Below are positions 1 to 7,562 of a stretch of DNA of 64,000 nt, in pieces. The notes below the pieces were generated by a model that was given only the letters and a program-made list of their open reading frames with translations, did not search any database and was not told the origin of the DNA. The position numbers and the translations under genes were made by a program. The first letter of the stretch is position 1; each line of letters starts with the position of its first letter. Source of the stretch: Candidatus Aquicultor sp. (GTDB lineage Bacteria; Actinomycetota; Aquicultoria; Aquicultorales; Aquicultoraceae); NCBI GenBank assembly GCA_036504445.1, contig DASXVE010000025.1, positions 248,001 through 312,000 of the forward strand, written 5' to 3'.

Positions 1-1365
1 ATAGAACACGACTTTAACCTTGTCTTCCTCTGCATTGAGGAGCCCTTTGCGTTTGAACATATTGATTATCTCGTCGCCGTCTTCGTTAAAGAGATCGTGC
101 GTGACGAGCGGCGGTCTGCCCATGCGTTTGAACCTGCGCTGGTTTGCGACCGCTTTATCAATAAAGTCTTTGCTGAGCAGCCACTCGAGATCGAATTCGT
201 GCTCGCCGAGATACGCGCGCACGATACGCTCGAATATATCGTCTTGGTGATGGTGGACGGTCTGCCTGATGCTCTGATGGATCGATTTGCTCTCGATCAA
301 TTGGTCTTTTACACCGGAGCTGCCTGCTGGTATGCAGAAGAGCGCAACGATAGTCTTATCGCTCTTCTTCGCTTTAAGCTTCTGGTTAAGATCTGCCAGC
401 GCATCGATAAAGAGGTCGATTCCTTTACAGCGCATCTCGTAACGACCAAGAATAAAGTAGTAGAGCGTGTTTTCAAGGTCGAAGGTATAGTGCGGGAAGA
501 AATAGTACTGCGTGAACATGCGCAGGAACTTCCTGTAATCGCGATGGTGTACGGTGATATCTTGCGCACCCGGGAATGAAGTCATATTCAAACCGTTCGG
601 CAAGATAACATCCGGTTTTCTGCCATAGAAAGCTTCGGCTTCTTTGCCCGTGATCTCAGACACCGTCGTTAAGACATCTACGTGAATCGCGGTGGCTTTC
701 TCCAGGCTGTGCTTTGCCATAATGCCGATTTCGGCAGCTTTGGCGTCGGCATCGATGCTGTTGATATCGGCATAGAAGTTGATTCCGGACGATGCGAGAC
801 AGCGGCCTAAGAAGGTCGCGTGTGTTGTAAAGATAGTCGAGAAGTCGAGTCCTGTGTGTTTTAAGTATAAAACAACTGCGCCGGTCAGCCATTCGTGCGC
901 ATGCACGATGACCTTATCTTTCTTTAAACCGACACGTTTGATCGACTCGAGCAGTTTGCCGACGGCCCATGAGAACGCAACCGGCTCATCAAAATCATAC
1001 GCTGAGAACAGTGAGTCTACCCAGTAGGTATTCCACAGCTCTGATTTAAACTGGCCGATATTGTTGAGCTCATGCATAAACTCTACAAGAATGACCTGCG
1101 GCTCTGAATCGAGGAGCCATGTGCCGTAGTGGAATTGAATCCCTTCAGGTGCGAGATCTTTTTGAGCATTCGCTAGGAATGTCGGCATCGGTTTCGGAAT
1201 AAACTGGCTATCAGATTTCCCTGGCAAATATGGGCCAACGAAAAAGTAGTGATCGCCGTACTCCTCCTTAACAAGCGCTGACTTGGACTCAAGAACGGTG
1301 TAAATACCGCCCACTTTGTTTGCTACTTCCCAAGATACTTCAAATAGATACGGTTTTTCGCTCAT
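1..1365 (-). CDS. Glycogen synthase, eukaryotic-type (GT3), C-terminus cut by window edge
   Basis: Predicted to elongate alpha-1,4-glucan from a nucleotide-glucose donor in the cytoplasm. The frame is open from ATG 1365, 20 bases after the GH57 stop, to the left edge, giving 455 visible residues; the family is usually 600 or more. The N-terminus has the GT3 hallmark EVSWEVANKVGGIYTVLESK. Further on come HAHEWLTG, then IFTTHATFLGR, TVSEITGKEAEAF, PNGLNM (near residue 256) and LGRYEMRCKGIDLF, all in the order of yeast/animal GYS rather than bacterial GlgA (GT5). A tcctcc element (AGGAGGA on the minus strand) is spaced for this ATG. It is the last gene of an operon with the GH57 and GT4 genes, so the operon holds a synthase, a hydrolase or branching-type enzyme and a second transferase. 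Family call sure; donor (UDP- or ADP-glucose) not determinable here. Confidence 0.9.
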   Translation of the reverse strand, partial: MSEKPYLFEVSWEVANKVGGIYTVLESKSALVKEEYGDHYFFVGPYLPGKSDSQFIPKPMPTFLANAQKDLAPEGIQFHYGTWLLDSEPQVILVEFMHELNNIGQFKSELWNTYWVDSLFSAYDFDEPVAFSWAVGKLLESIKRVGLKKDKVIVHAHEWLTGAVVLYLKHTGLDFSTIFTTHATFLGRCLASSGINFYADINSIDADAKAAEIGIMAKHSLEKATAIHVDVLTTVSEITGKEAEAFYGRKPDVILPNGLNMTSFPGAQDITVHHRDYRKFLRMFTQYYFFPHYTFDLENTLYYFILGRYEMRCKGIDLFIDALADLNQKLKAKKSDKTIVALFCIPAGSSGVKDQLIESKSIHQSIRQTVHHHQDDIFERIVRAYLGEHEFDLEWLLSKDFIDKAVANQRRFKRMGRPPLVTHDLFNEDGDEIINMFKRKGLLNAEEDKVKVVFY

Positions 1366-1384
1366 GTTAGTCCTCCAACTACGA

Positions 1385-2728
1385 TTAAGCTTGGCCCGCT
1401 GGGCCTGGATGCGGTGCTGCTACAATTGGTAATTCCACCCCAGGCGGTATCTCTACACCGGGCACAGGTACCTCGATATCGGGTACGGTTGTTTCAAATA
1501 CTATGCGAGGCGCCTCCCTGCGCGTGCTCGCAAGTTTTGCGACTTCTAGATTATCAAGAACGCGCTCATTAAAATCGGCTAACGCGTTCGTGAAATATAT
1601 GTAGGCGTCATGCGGGCGATCGTATGCATTAAAGTACTTGTGTACATCGCCATCACTAAACCACTTCGTGCACATATAGTAAAAATGATCCGACGTCTGC
1701 ATCTGGCGCCATGTTTTCAAAAGGTCAAGATCGTTTGTTTCTTTTACGCTCTCTTCAAGTGCGTAAAGCGCATCAAGCGCTGTTCTCTGCATTTCATTGC
1801 CGAGCCACGCTGAAAGGTCCCGCTCGGTATCAGCCCATGAAACCGGCTGCGGCATTGATAGTTCGGCAACCGAATTATTCCGGTCCGCTTCCTCGGACAC
1901 AGTAACGAAGTCCATATCCGGGTGGCCTAAAATCGCCGCCGGCATATGCTTCAAGAACTCAAAAATACCGGTATCCGACCACTGGTGCTCGCCAAGCGTC
2001 TCGTAATCCATGAAGAGATTTATGACTTGGCCGTTGCCGTTTACCCTATGCACCCATTGTGCGAACTTGTCTGCTGTAAGCGGCCAATCGCTCCAGGCGC
2101 GATTAGAGAACCTAAAAGCGATATCGTCTGAAAGCCGGTAATTCTTTAACAAAAGCTTGGCATTTGAGCCTTGTGCCTGGTACACGTAATTCGGGCTTCG
2201 CCATCCGAGTACCCCATCCCATCCTTCGGCAAGAATTGCTTTAAAATGGAAACGTTTCACAAGCTCGGGCAAATTATCGAAATATACAAGCTCTGTGTTC
2301 CTGAAAACATTCGGCACCTGGCCAAAGAGCCGTGCGATGAGGAGCATGTGATCCATTACTTGCTCGAACATTTCTTCTTCCGAGTACAACGAGGCAAGCG
2401 AGTGGTAATAGGTCTCACTCAGGAACTCGACACACCCGGTTTTTGATAGCCGGTAAAAACTATCGATAAGCCCCGGCTCAAATTCCATCGCTTGATCGAG
2501 AAAAGCGCCGGAGACCGAATAGCTAACCTTGAATTTACCTTCAAAGCGCTCGATAAGCTCTAAGATGAGACTGTTTGCCGGGTAGTAGCACTTTTCAGCA
2601 ACTTTGTGCATAATGCTTGCATTCTGCTTATCGTCGAAATAGTCACGATCGGCTCCAATATCGAAGATGTTGTAGCGCTTTAATCGTGTCGGCTGGTGTA
2701 CGTGAAAATAGAGACATACACTAGGCAT
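1385..2728 (-). CDS. Glycoside hydrolase family 57 (alpha-amylase or related)
   Basis: Retaining alpha-glucan hydrolase or transferase acting on starch/glycogen; no signal peptide, so cytoplasmic. The GH57 start motif YFHVHQPTRL is at the N-terminus. RNTELVY (about residue 145) carries the probable nucleophile Glu, and FMDYETLGEHQW (about residue 240) the probable acid/base Asp. The 447 residues match the shorter GH57 alpha-amylases and 4-alpha-glucanotransferases more than amylopullulanases. A Pro/Val/Glu-rich tail (residues about 410-447) looks disordered. Its ATG overlaps the 3' end of the GT4 gene by 8 bases behind GGAGGTAGCTC, so translation is probably coupled. Family sure, exact specificity open (amylase, branching enzyme or glucanotransferase). 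Confidence 0.9.
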   Translation of the reverse strand: MPSVCLYFHVHQPTRLKRYNIFDIGADRDYFDDKQNASIMHKVAEKCYYPANSLILELIERFEGKFKVSYSVSGAFLDQAMEFEPGLIDSFYRLSKTGCVEFLSETYYHSLASLYSEEEMFEQVMDHMLLIARLFGQVPNVFRNTELVYFDNLPELVKRFHFKAILAEGWDGVLGWRSPNYVYQAQGSNAKLLLKNYRLSDDIAFRFSNRAWSDWPLTADKFAQWVHRVNGNGQVINLFMDYETLGEHQWSDTGIFEFLKHMPAAILGHPDMDFVTVSEEADRNNSVAELSMPQPVSWADTERDLSAWLGNEMQRTALDALYALEESVKETNDLDLLKTWRQMQTSDHFYYMCTKWFSDGDVHKYFNAYDRPHDAYIYFTNALADFNERVLDNLEVAKLASTRREAPRIVFETTVPDIEVPVPGVEIPPGVELPIVAAPHPGPAGQA

Positions 2729-3986
2729 GAGCTACCTCCTGTGCCGAATCCCGGTAAACATCGACCAGCTTGCTTGCCGCCAGATCCCAGGTAAGACCAC
2801 GCACTTCCTCTTGAGCGCGGGTTACCATCGTGCGCGCAAACCGCTCGTTTTGCAACAGTGCGACAATTGCAGACGACATTTTGTCAATATCCCAGAAATC
2901 GACCGGGATGCAGTTACGCACAACCTCAATAACTCCGGCGTTCTTCGAGACTACAACAGGTGTTCCGTTTTGTATAGCCTCAAGCGGTACTATGCCAAAC
3001 GGTTCGGATACCGATGGCATAACGAACACATCAGCCAGCTGATACGCTGCATCCATTTGGTCGTCTTTGAGCCACGAGCTAAATAAAAGCTTGCCGGTAA
3101 GCCTTTCACGAGCAGCCATTTCAACCATCGCCGCTTGCATATCGCCGGCGCCGATCATCAAGAATTTCACATTTTTGTATTGGTCGGTTACCTTTTTTGC
3201 GACCCGCACATAGTAATCAGGACCTTTTTGGTAGGTAATCCTTCCAATGAAGAGAACGAGTTTGTAGCGACGCTTCAGGACGTGGCGAGGATAGCGCCGG
3301 ATCGTGCGGGGCTCGATGCCGTTATGAACGACGCTGATTTTATCGGCGCTCACGCCGTAGTGTTTGATGACCATCGATTTGGTGTAGTTGCTTACGGCGA
3401 CGACGCGGTCGGCCGCCTGCATCCCCTGTTTCTCGATGTTATAGATTCGTTGCCCGTCATGGCGATCGATTTCGGTGGCGTGAACATGCGCGATAAACGG
3501 CACGCGCTTGCCGCGCGCTGCCGCGACTTTACGCGCGAGCACCGCAGCATGGTATGTCATCCAATCATGCCCGTGCACCGCCTCGAAGTTAAGCCGCTTA
3601 GCCACCTCAAACACGCCTCTTGAATAGAGGCTTATGTGTGAGAGATCATCGCCTTTGTTGATACGGTGAAAACACTCGCTGCAAAACGTCTCTGAGCGGG
3701 AACTCAAATTCGGCAGGTAGCCGCGCACGAGCGCGCACTGATGCCGCGTAAGATATTGCATACATGTTTCATCACTGAAGAGTTCTTCTCCAAGGTTGTC
3801 GAATGCAGACGCGCTAGCATCGTGCACGTTCATCCAGTCGTATTGCGCGCCGGGAAACATCTTTGGTAGCACAAACGACACGTCGACGCCCGAGCGTGCA
3901 AGACCCTTGGTCATGCCTTCGCATGCCCGCCCTAGACCGCCTGAATGGTATGGGGGTAGTTCCCACCCCAGCATTAAGATGTTAAT
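2721..3986 (-). CDS. GT4 glycosyltransferase, glycogen synthase-like; probable AUU start
   Basis: GT-B fold transferase, probably making or priming alpha-glucan. The N-terminus NILMLGWELPPYHSGGLG matches the donor/acceptor loop of GT4/GT5 synthases. RRYKLVLFIGRITYQKGPDY starts the second Rossmann domain, and PSVSEPFGIVPLEAIQNGTP is the nucleotide-sugar motif with E-x7-E. Start choice is unusual. TTG 4007 has no ribosome site and ATG 3974 lies 15 bases after GGAGGAG, whereas ATT 3986-3984 sits at good spacing and would give MNILMLGWE, the usual family N-terminus. I therefore give the ATT start, about 421 residues. First gene of the alpha-glucan operon, overlapping the GH57 gene by 8 bases. Function confident; start moderately so. 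Confidence 0.85.
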   Translation of the reverse strand: MNILMLGWELPPYHSGGLGRACEGMTKGLARSGVDVSFVLPKMFPGAQYDWMNVHDASASAFDNLGEELFSDETCMQYLTRHQCALVRGYLPNLSSRSETFCSECFHRINKGDDLSHISLYSRGVFEVAKRLNFEAVHGHDWMTYHAAVLARKVAAARGKRVPFIAHVHATEIDRHDGQRIYNIEKQGMQAADRVVAVSNYTKSMVIKHYGVSADKISVVHNGIEPRTIRRYPRHVLKRRYKLVLFIGRITYQKGPDYYVRVAKKVTDQYKNVKFLMIGAGDMQAAMVEMAARERLTGKLLFSSWLKDDQMDAAYQLADVFVMPSVSEPFGIVPLEAIQNGTPVVVSKNAGVIEVVRNCIPVDFWDIDKMSSAIVALLQNERFARTMVTRAQEEVRGLTWDLAASKLVDVYRDSAQEVAHA

Positions 3987-4019
3987 GTTCTCCTCCAAAA
4001 GCTTCAATAACTGCTATGA

Positions 4020-4483
4020 ATAATTCTACTCTGTTACACATCAAGAAAATCTGCGATACATCTTATCTGCTACTATCTTACTATTTTACGCCAGGTAATA
4101 TAGCCGTAGTATTAGTGCTTGAGGGCACGTATAATGCCAACCCTTATAGTTTCGACACTTTTTCGCAAAAACCCTACAATAATAAGGCAACTGATTTGAG
4201 TATTTTTGCACGGTATGTTTTCAGTAACATACGAAGAAAGCGCATGGCGTAATAAGAGCCCTTCCGTATACCCACAAATCAAGATAATACCAAACAATCA
4301 ACATTTTCGCATATATCCCGGAGAGTGAAATTCAGGAATGCCACTTATCTAACGATATCATGGTCGGGGGGGGTTCTTACCTTAGCTGCGCTCAACAAGA
4401 GACCGATTCAGATCGAGAGGCGAGTTGAAGCAAAAGCTCTACAACTCGCAGCATAAATGCGTTGTATCTAGTGAAGGCGGTGG
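4020..4483. other. Non-coding interval between glucan operon and regulator genes
   Basis: No convincing protein gene is seen on either strand; open frames here are short and lack family features. The right half contains a G8 run near 4365 and a plus-strand hairpin pairing gcgagttg (about 4423) with caactcgc (about 4451), followed by the terminator at 4484-4511. This suggests a short plus-strand transcript of unknown nature. The left half, AT-rich, should hold the promoter of the minus-strand glucan operon, but no clear -35/-10 pair was found. Confidence 0.4.
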
Positions 4484-4511
4484 AAGGCCGCTTTAGGCAA
4501 GCGGCCTTTTT
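4484..4511 (+). terminator. Intrinsic terminator, plus strand, no assigned gene
   Basis: An 8-bp perfect stem, aaggccgc (4484-4491) with gcggcctt (4501-4508), a 9-base loop and a short T run. The T run lies on the plus-strand side only, yet no plus-strand gene ends here. It therefore points to an unannotated transcript from 4300-4480, or a weak bidirectional end for the minus-strand gene stopping at 4535. Confidence 0.6.
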
Positions 4512-4534
4512 CATCGCGCTGCGCCATGTACTCC

Positions 4535-4828
4535 CTAATCGTGAATATCCCCTAGTATGCTTCGCTTGCGTAGCTCCATCTCGATCTCTACCAGATCATC
4601 GACGATGATGTCTTTACGCATTTGGTCGGTCTCTCGCTCAAACATTCTCTGTAATTTGCAATATTGAGCAAGCAACATACGGTCAGATAAACTGAGCCGT
4701 TTACCTAAAGCGACATTGCCCAGAGCCACAGCTTGGCTGTCGCCGCCGAACAAAACTATGCCTAACCGATCTATCCCTTTTTCTGCCCATTGCTTCAAAC
4801 GTTCCAACTTTATTTCCACCCACCTCAA
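4535..4828 (-). CDS. Small hypothetical protein
   Basis: Not recognised. The frame encodes up to 97 residues, mostly predicted helical and charged. A central RLSLSDRMLLAQYCKLQRMF stretch is followed by a DLVEIEMELRKRS helix. The longest start is TTG 4828; GTG 4819 or TTG 4807 are alternatives, since the GAGGTGG sequence lies inside the first codons. It begins 13 bases after the stop of the XRE regulator at 4842 and is almost certainly co-transcribed with it. The pairing of a small HTH gene with a small helical protein could be a regulator/effector or toxin-antitoxin pair, but nothing in the sequence proves that. Confidence 0.55.
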   Translation of the reverse strand: MRWVEIKLERLKQWAEKGIDRLGIVLFGGDSQAVALGNVALGKRLSLSDRMLLAQYCKLQRMFERETDQMRKDIIVDDLVEIEMELRKRSILGDIHD

Positions 4829-4841
4829 TTCAAGTAGTCCA

Positions 4842-5087
4842 TTATGTAATACGTTTTCCTTCGCTTAATCCTTTAGTTGAGCAAAATGCAGGGTCAAAAA
4901 ATATTTCTTGCTCACTCAGGCGTAATTCACGAGCGATTTTGGTCATGAAATATACCGACGGAACATGCTTGCCCTTCACCCATTTATTCATAAGACTTCG
5001 GTCAACACCGATACGTTTTGCAAGCGCGTTTTGTCTGATATTTCGTTCGCTTAATATCTTTTCGAGCTTTGTTGCATAAACGGCCAC
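4842..5087 (-). CDS. XRE-family (Cro/CI-type HTH) regulator
   Basis: An 81-residue DNA-binding protein. Residues about 8-62 form a complete HTH_3 domain: LEKILSERNIRQNALAKRIG, then VDRSLMNKWVKGKHVP as recognition helix region, and a last helix LRLSEQEIF. The start is GTG 5087 behind GAAGGAG at six bases. Upstream, 5103-5127 is a 10-bp perfect inverted repeat that could be its own operator. It is divergent from another XRE gene at 5192, and the following gene at 4828 is in the same operon. Role as local repressor is inferred. Confidence 0.85.
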   Translation of the reverse strand: MAVYATKLEKILSERNIRQNALAKRIGVDRSLMNKWVKGKHVPSVYFMTKIARELRLSEQEIFFDPAFCSTKGLSEGKRIT

Positions 5088-5102
5088 GAATAGCTCCTTC
5101 GT

Positions 5103-5127
5103 ATTAACCTTTTAGTGAAAGGTTAAT
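5103..5127. promoter_or_regulatory. Inverted repeat, probable operator between divergent regulators
   Basis: attaacctttt-type arms: 5103-5112 and 5118-5127 are perfect reverse complements (10 bp each) around a 5-base spacer, tagtg. The repeat sits 16 bases upstream of the minus-strand XRE start and 65 bases from the plus-strand XRE start, as expected for an HTH-dimer operator. A second candidate signal is the direct repeat of ttgtcaa near 5153-5161. Confidence 0.6.
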
Positions 5128-5154
5128 TATATTCCGGGCCGTTGTCAATATATG

Positions 5155-5185
5155 TTGTCAACAGTTACCACTTAAAGCGTATAAT
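5155..5185 (+). promoter_or_regulatory. Promoter of a probably leaderless gene
   Basis: A consensus -10 hexamer, tataat, is at 5180-5185, with ttgtca at about 5155-5160 as a weak -35 (spacer about 19). The ATG of the downstream XRE gene is at 5192, only six bases after the -10. Transcription would thus start at or next to the A of ATG, and no Shine-Dalgarno sequence exists. Confidence 0.6.
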
Positions 5186-5191
5186 TACCGT

Positions 5192-5590
5192 ATGAATAAA
5201 GAGGCACTGAACAACCGGACTCGCCAAGATTTCGCCGAGGCGTTACGCGAACGTATGCAGGTGCAGGGCATAAGCTTTCCTGGCCTGGCAAAAGAAATCG
5301 ATTTTAAGCTATCGGCGACGTATATTCATAACCTGGCATCCGGTAAAGCAAAACCAACCAAAGATAACATTGAGGTTCTAGCGAAAGGGCTTGATACCGA
5401 CCCTTCTTACTTCAAGGAATACCGGGAATATAAAGCTAAAGATAAAATCAATACCGACCCTGAGATCGCCGATTTCATCCTCGACGAAACGGCTGCGGAA
5501 ATACCATCGGAATTTGCCAAGCTTACCGCTGAACAAAAAAAGGCGGCTGTCGAATTTATTAAGGAATTACAACATACGTACCGCATCTAA
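5192..5590 (+). CDS. XRE-family HTH protein, probably translated leaderless
   Basis: A 132-residue cytoplasmic DNA-binding protein. Residues about 12-78 form the HTH_3 domain: FAEALRERMQVQGISFPGLA, followed by SATYIHNLASGKAKPTKDNI and a helix ending DPSYFKEYREY. The C-terminal 50 residues (about 85-132) are a separate helical segment rich in Glu and Ala, with AKLTAEQKKAAVEFIKEL, similar in style to phage or developmental XRE regulators. It is divergent from the XRE gene at 5087. The start ATG 5192 has no ribosome site and a tataat six bases upstream. Targets unknown; self-regulation through 5103-5127 is plausible. Confidence 0.85.
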   Translation: MNKEALNNRTRQDFAEALRERMQVQGISFPGLAKEIDFKLSATYIHNLASGKAKPTKDNIEVLAKGLDTDPSYFKEYREYKAKDKINTDPEIADFILDETAAEIPSEFAKLTAEQKKAAVEFIKELQHTYRI

Positions 5591-5623
5591 AACGACCGAC
5601 ACGGCCGGTGGTTAGCTGGCTTC

Positions 5624-5785
5624 CTACCGGCTGCTCCTGCCCTCAATGCTATGCTCGATGTTCTTAAGGCTTTTCTTAATCGCCTGGATGCTGATGATAA
5701 GCCAGATGGTAATAGCAAGCGGGATGAGACTGAAAATGACCATGATAAAAAGTACGCCGAGCTCTGTTGGGCCAACTCCGACCAC
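5624..5785 (-). CDS. Small single-span membrane protein
   Basis: A 53-residue protein not previously assigned by me to any family. GTG 5785 follows GGGAGGGG at six bases; a TTG six bases earlier is an alternative. After a short polar N-terminus there is one strong transmembrane segment (about residues 10-33: LGVLFIMVIFSLIPLAITIW and following), then a basic amphipathic tail, AIKKSLKNIEHSIEGRSSR. Such proteins often serve as small membrane subunits or holin-like or stress peptides; no partner is evident. The good ribosome site, hydrophobic profile and clean stop support a real gene. Confidence 0.6.
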   Translation of the reverse strand: MVGVGPTELGVLFIMVIFSLIPLAITIWLIISIQAIKKSLKNIEHSIEGRSSR

Positions 5786-5892
5786 GTGCAACCCCTCCCT
5801 ATGTTATATACCGGTGACCTCTTCCTACAATACTATGGTATGCATTAGTAGTCAAATAGTCGTAGTGTACGGAAATGCTTGGTTAGTAAGGG

Positions 5893-6207
5893 CTAATCGT
5901 TAGTCTCTTTGCCTGCCTCTTCGGCAAGCTTTGCGAGGGTTTCTTCATCTATAGGTTCGGTGGTTTCGAGAAGCGGGCGCAGCGCTTCGCATGCGCGGGA
6001 TTCGTCCTCTTCGAGTACCCGGATCAGGTACGGCCTGATGCCGATATTCATATCGCCGAAAATGCTGTATCCTTCGAGGCTTCTGAAGCCATCCCCGACA
6101 ATCGAATACGGAATGCCCGCAGCGTCGAGCAGCCCCTTTGCAATAAACGCTAAGTCACGGCTGTTCGCTTTGTATGCGGTTACCAGTCCTTGCTCGATCC
6201 TGTCCAC
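5893..6207 (-). CDS. DUF2007-type putative signal-transducing protein
   Basis: The product, about 104 residues, resembles the small cytoplasmic DUF2007 family. It has a ferredoxin-like fold pattern in which LVTAYKANSRDLAFIAKGLL leads to the AAGIPYSIVGD turn, and PYLIRVLEEDESRACEALRPL matches the conserved second half. GTG 6207 is preferred over GTG 6246 because GAAGGG lies six bases before it, while the longer start has none. The last 20 residues are acidic. Function in this family is not established. Nothing in the neighbourhood narrows it; the gene is divergent from the NurA operon. Confidence 0.7.
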   Translation of the reverse strand: MDRIEQGLVTAYKANSRDLAFIAKGLLDAAGIPYSIVGDGFRSLEGYSIFGDMNIGIRPYLIRVLEEDESRACEALRPLLETTEPIDEETLAKLAEEAGKETND

Positions 6208-6350
6208 ACTACACCCTTCTTTTATGAGGTCGTATTCACGTGCCACTTATTATTACAGATTATAGACTTTGTTGCGAGACCATGAGCGCTGCATCTATTC
6301 AATCCCCGATCCTTTTGATACAATAACACCGAACGGCTGTTTGGGGGTAG

Positions 6351-7562
6351 ATGAGCGTGCTAAACTTGAACAAACTTTACGAGCAAATAGCAGCACTCGG
6401 CTCGTACCAGCGCAACCGGGCGCAGAGCTTGGCGTCGGCCCTGCATGCCGCCGAAGATCAGGTTGGCCTTGCCTCTGCGGATGTTGTGGCTTTCAAGAGA
6501 AAGATTGAAAATGCAAAGACCTCGTGGCTGGTCGCCGAATTAACCGATGAAAACCCGTTTGAGGTGCATTCCCCTCTTCCCCGTCCGGAAACATATACCG
6601 TATTGTCGACGGACGGCTCGCAGATAAGCCCCGACCGGCACGGCCCAACGCCTGCCTTCCTTATTAATATTGGGAGCGTCGAGATAGGCTACGGCGGGTT
6701 CCATGGTTACCGGTTAGATAGCGAACCAACGTTATTTTTTGAAGAGAAGGATACGATTCGTCGATTCGGCGGTAAAGAGCGCGATGTGTCCGGCCCTGTG
6801 CTCGCAGCACTCCGACAGAAAATGGAAGTAGAAGTCTTAGGGGATATGATCTCCTCGTGTGAGAACAAGCCGGCGGTCGCTCTGGTCGATGGTACGCTGA
6901 TACTCTGGATGCTTGAGACCGACCCCAAAAGTATCACCAGTTTAGGAACCGCTGATCTCAAACAACAATCGTTCCTCGCTTTTATGCAGCTTATAAATAC
7001 GGCGTGCGACAGTGCGCTTCCTGTCGCCGGATACATCAGTTTGCCGGGAAGCGCCGATGTGATAAATGCACTAAAAGTGCATATTTGTCCGATCGAGCCG
7101 GTTAACTGCGACAGATGCCCCTACAAGGGCTCTGTCCTTGATGAATATCCCCCTTGTGATAAGATAAATGGGATTACCGACGCAGCTTTGTTTCGCCGTT
7201 TACTCAAACCGGGTGAACGGTCCTCGCTTTTCGGCAGCATCTCTGACATACTGCAAGCGTATGGTGACCAGCGCGTATACTTTTTCTACGTTAACGTCGG
7301 AAAAGAAATTGCGCGGGTCGAGGTGCCGGGCTGGGTAGCGCACGATAAAGATGCGCTCATGCTTGTCCATAGCGTATGTCTCGACCAGGCGGAAAAAGGC
7401 ATGGGTTACCCGATAGCGGTTGCCGAGGCGCACGAGCAGGCTGTTGTTAAGACAACCGACAAAGCTTCATTTGAGCGTCTCGTTATGAGAGCATTAATAA
7501 AACAGGGTACTTCTGCGGCGGAGTCACGCAAAGCTATTCGTAAAAAGGGAGGCTTTATATAA
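6351..7562 (+). CDS. nurA: NurA-domain nuclease
   Basis: Predicted 5'-3' DNA nuclease that works with the HerA hexamer in double-strand-break end resection. The NurA core is seen at TVLSTDGSQISPDRHGP (about residues 83-99), whose Asp is the expected Mn-binding residue. A second conserved site is PAVALVDGTLILWMLE (about residues 172-187), and the C-terminal VAEAHEQAVVKT region bears a further acidic/His motif. Residues about 244-270 contain five cysteines (C-x6-C-x2-C pattern then a later C) that could bind a metal. At 403 residues it is within the family range. The next gene starts directly after its stop, and three more repair genes follow in the same operon. Confidence 0.88.
   Translation: MSVLNLNKLYEQIAALGSYQRNRAQSLASALHAAEDQVGLASADVVAFKRKIENAKTSWLVAELTDENPFEVHSPLPRPETYTVLSTDGSQISPDRHGPTPAFLINIGSVEIGYGGFHGYRLDSEPTLFFEEKDTIRRFGGKERDVSGPVLAALRQKMEVEVLGDMISSCENKPAVALVDGTLILWMLETDPKSITSLGTADLKQQSFLAFMQLINTACDSALPVAGYISLPGSADVINALKVHICPIEPVNCDRCPYKGSVLDEYPPCDKINGITDAALFRRLLKPGERSSLFGSISDILQAYGDQRVYFFYVNVGKEIARVEVPGWVAHDKDALMLVHSVCLDQAEKGMGYPIAVAEAHEQAVVKTTDKASFERLVMRALIKQGTSAAESRKAIRKKGGFI

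Noticed and set aside
20-1027. Several plus-strand open frames at the left edge
   Set aside because: They overlap the clear GT3 glycogen synthase frame on the minus strand and show no protein-family features.
5651-5848. Plus-strand frame of 65 codons
   Set aside because: It is antisense to the 53-residue membrane protein, which has a better ribosome site and hydrophobic profile.
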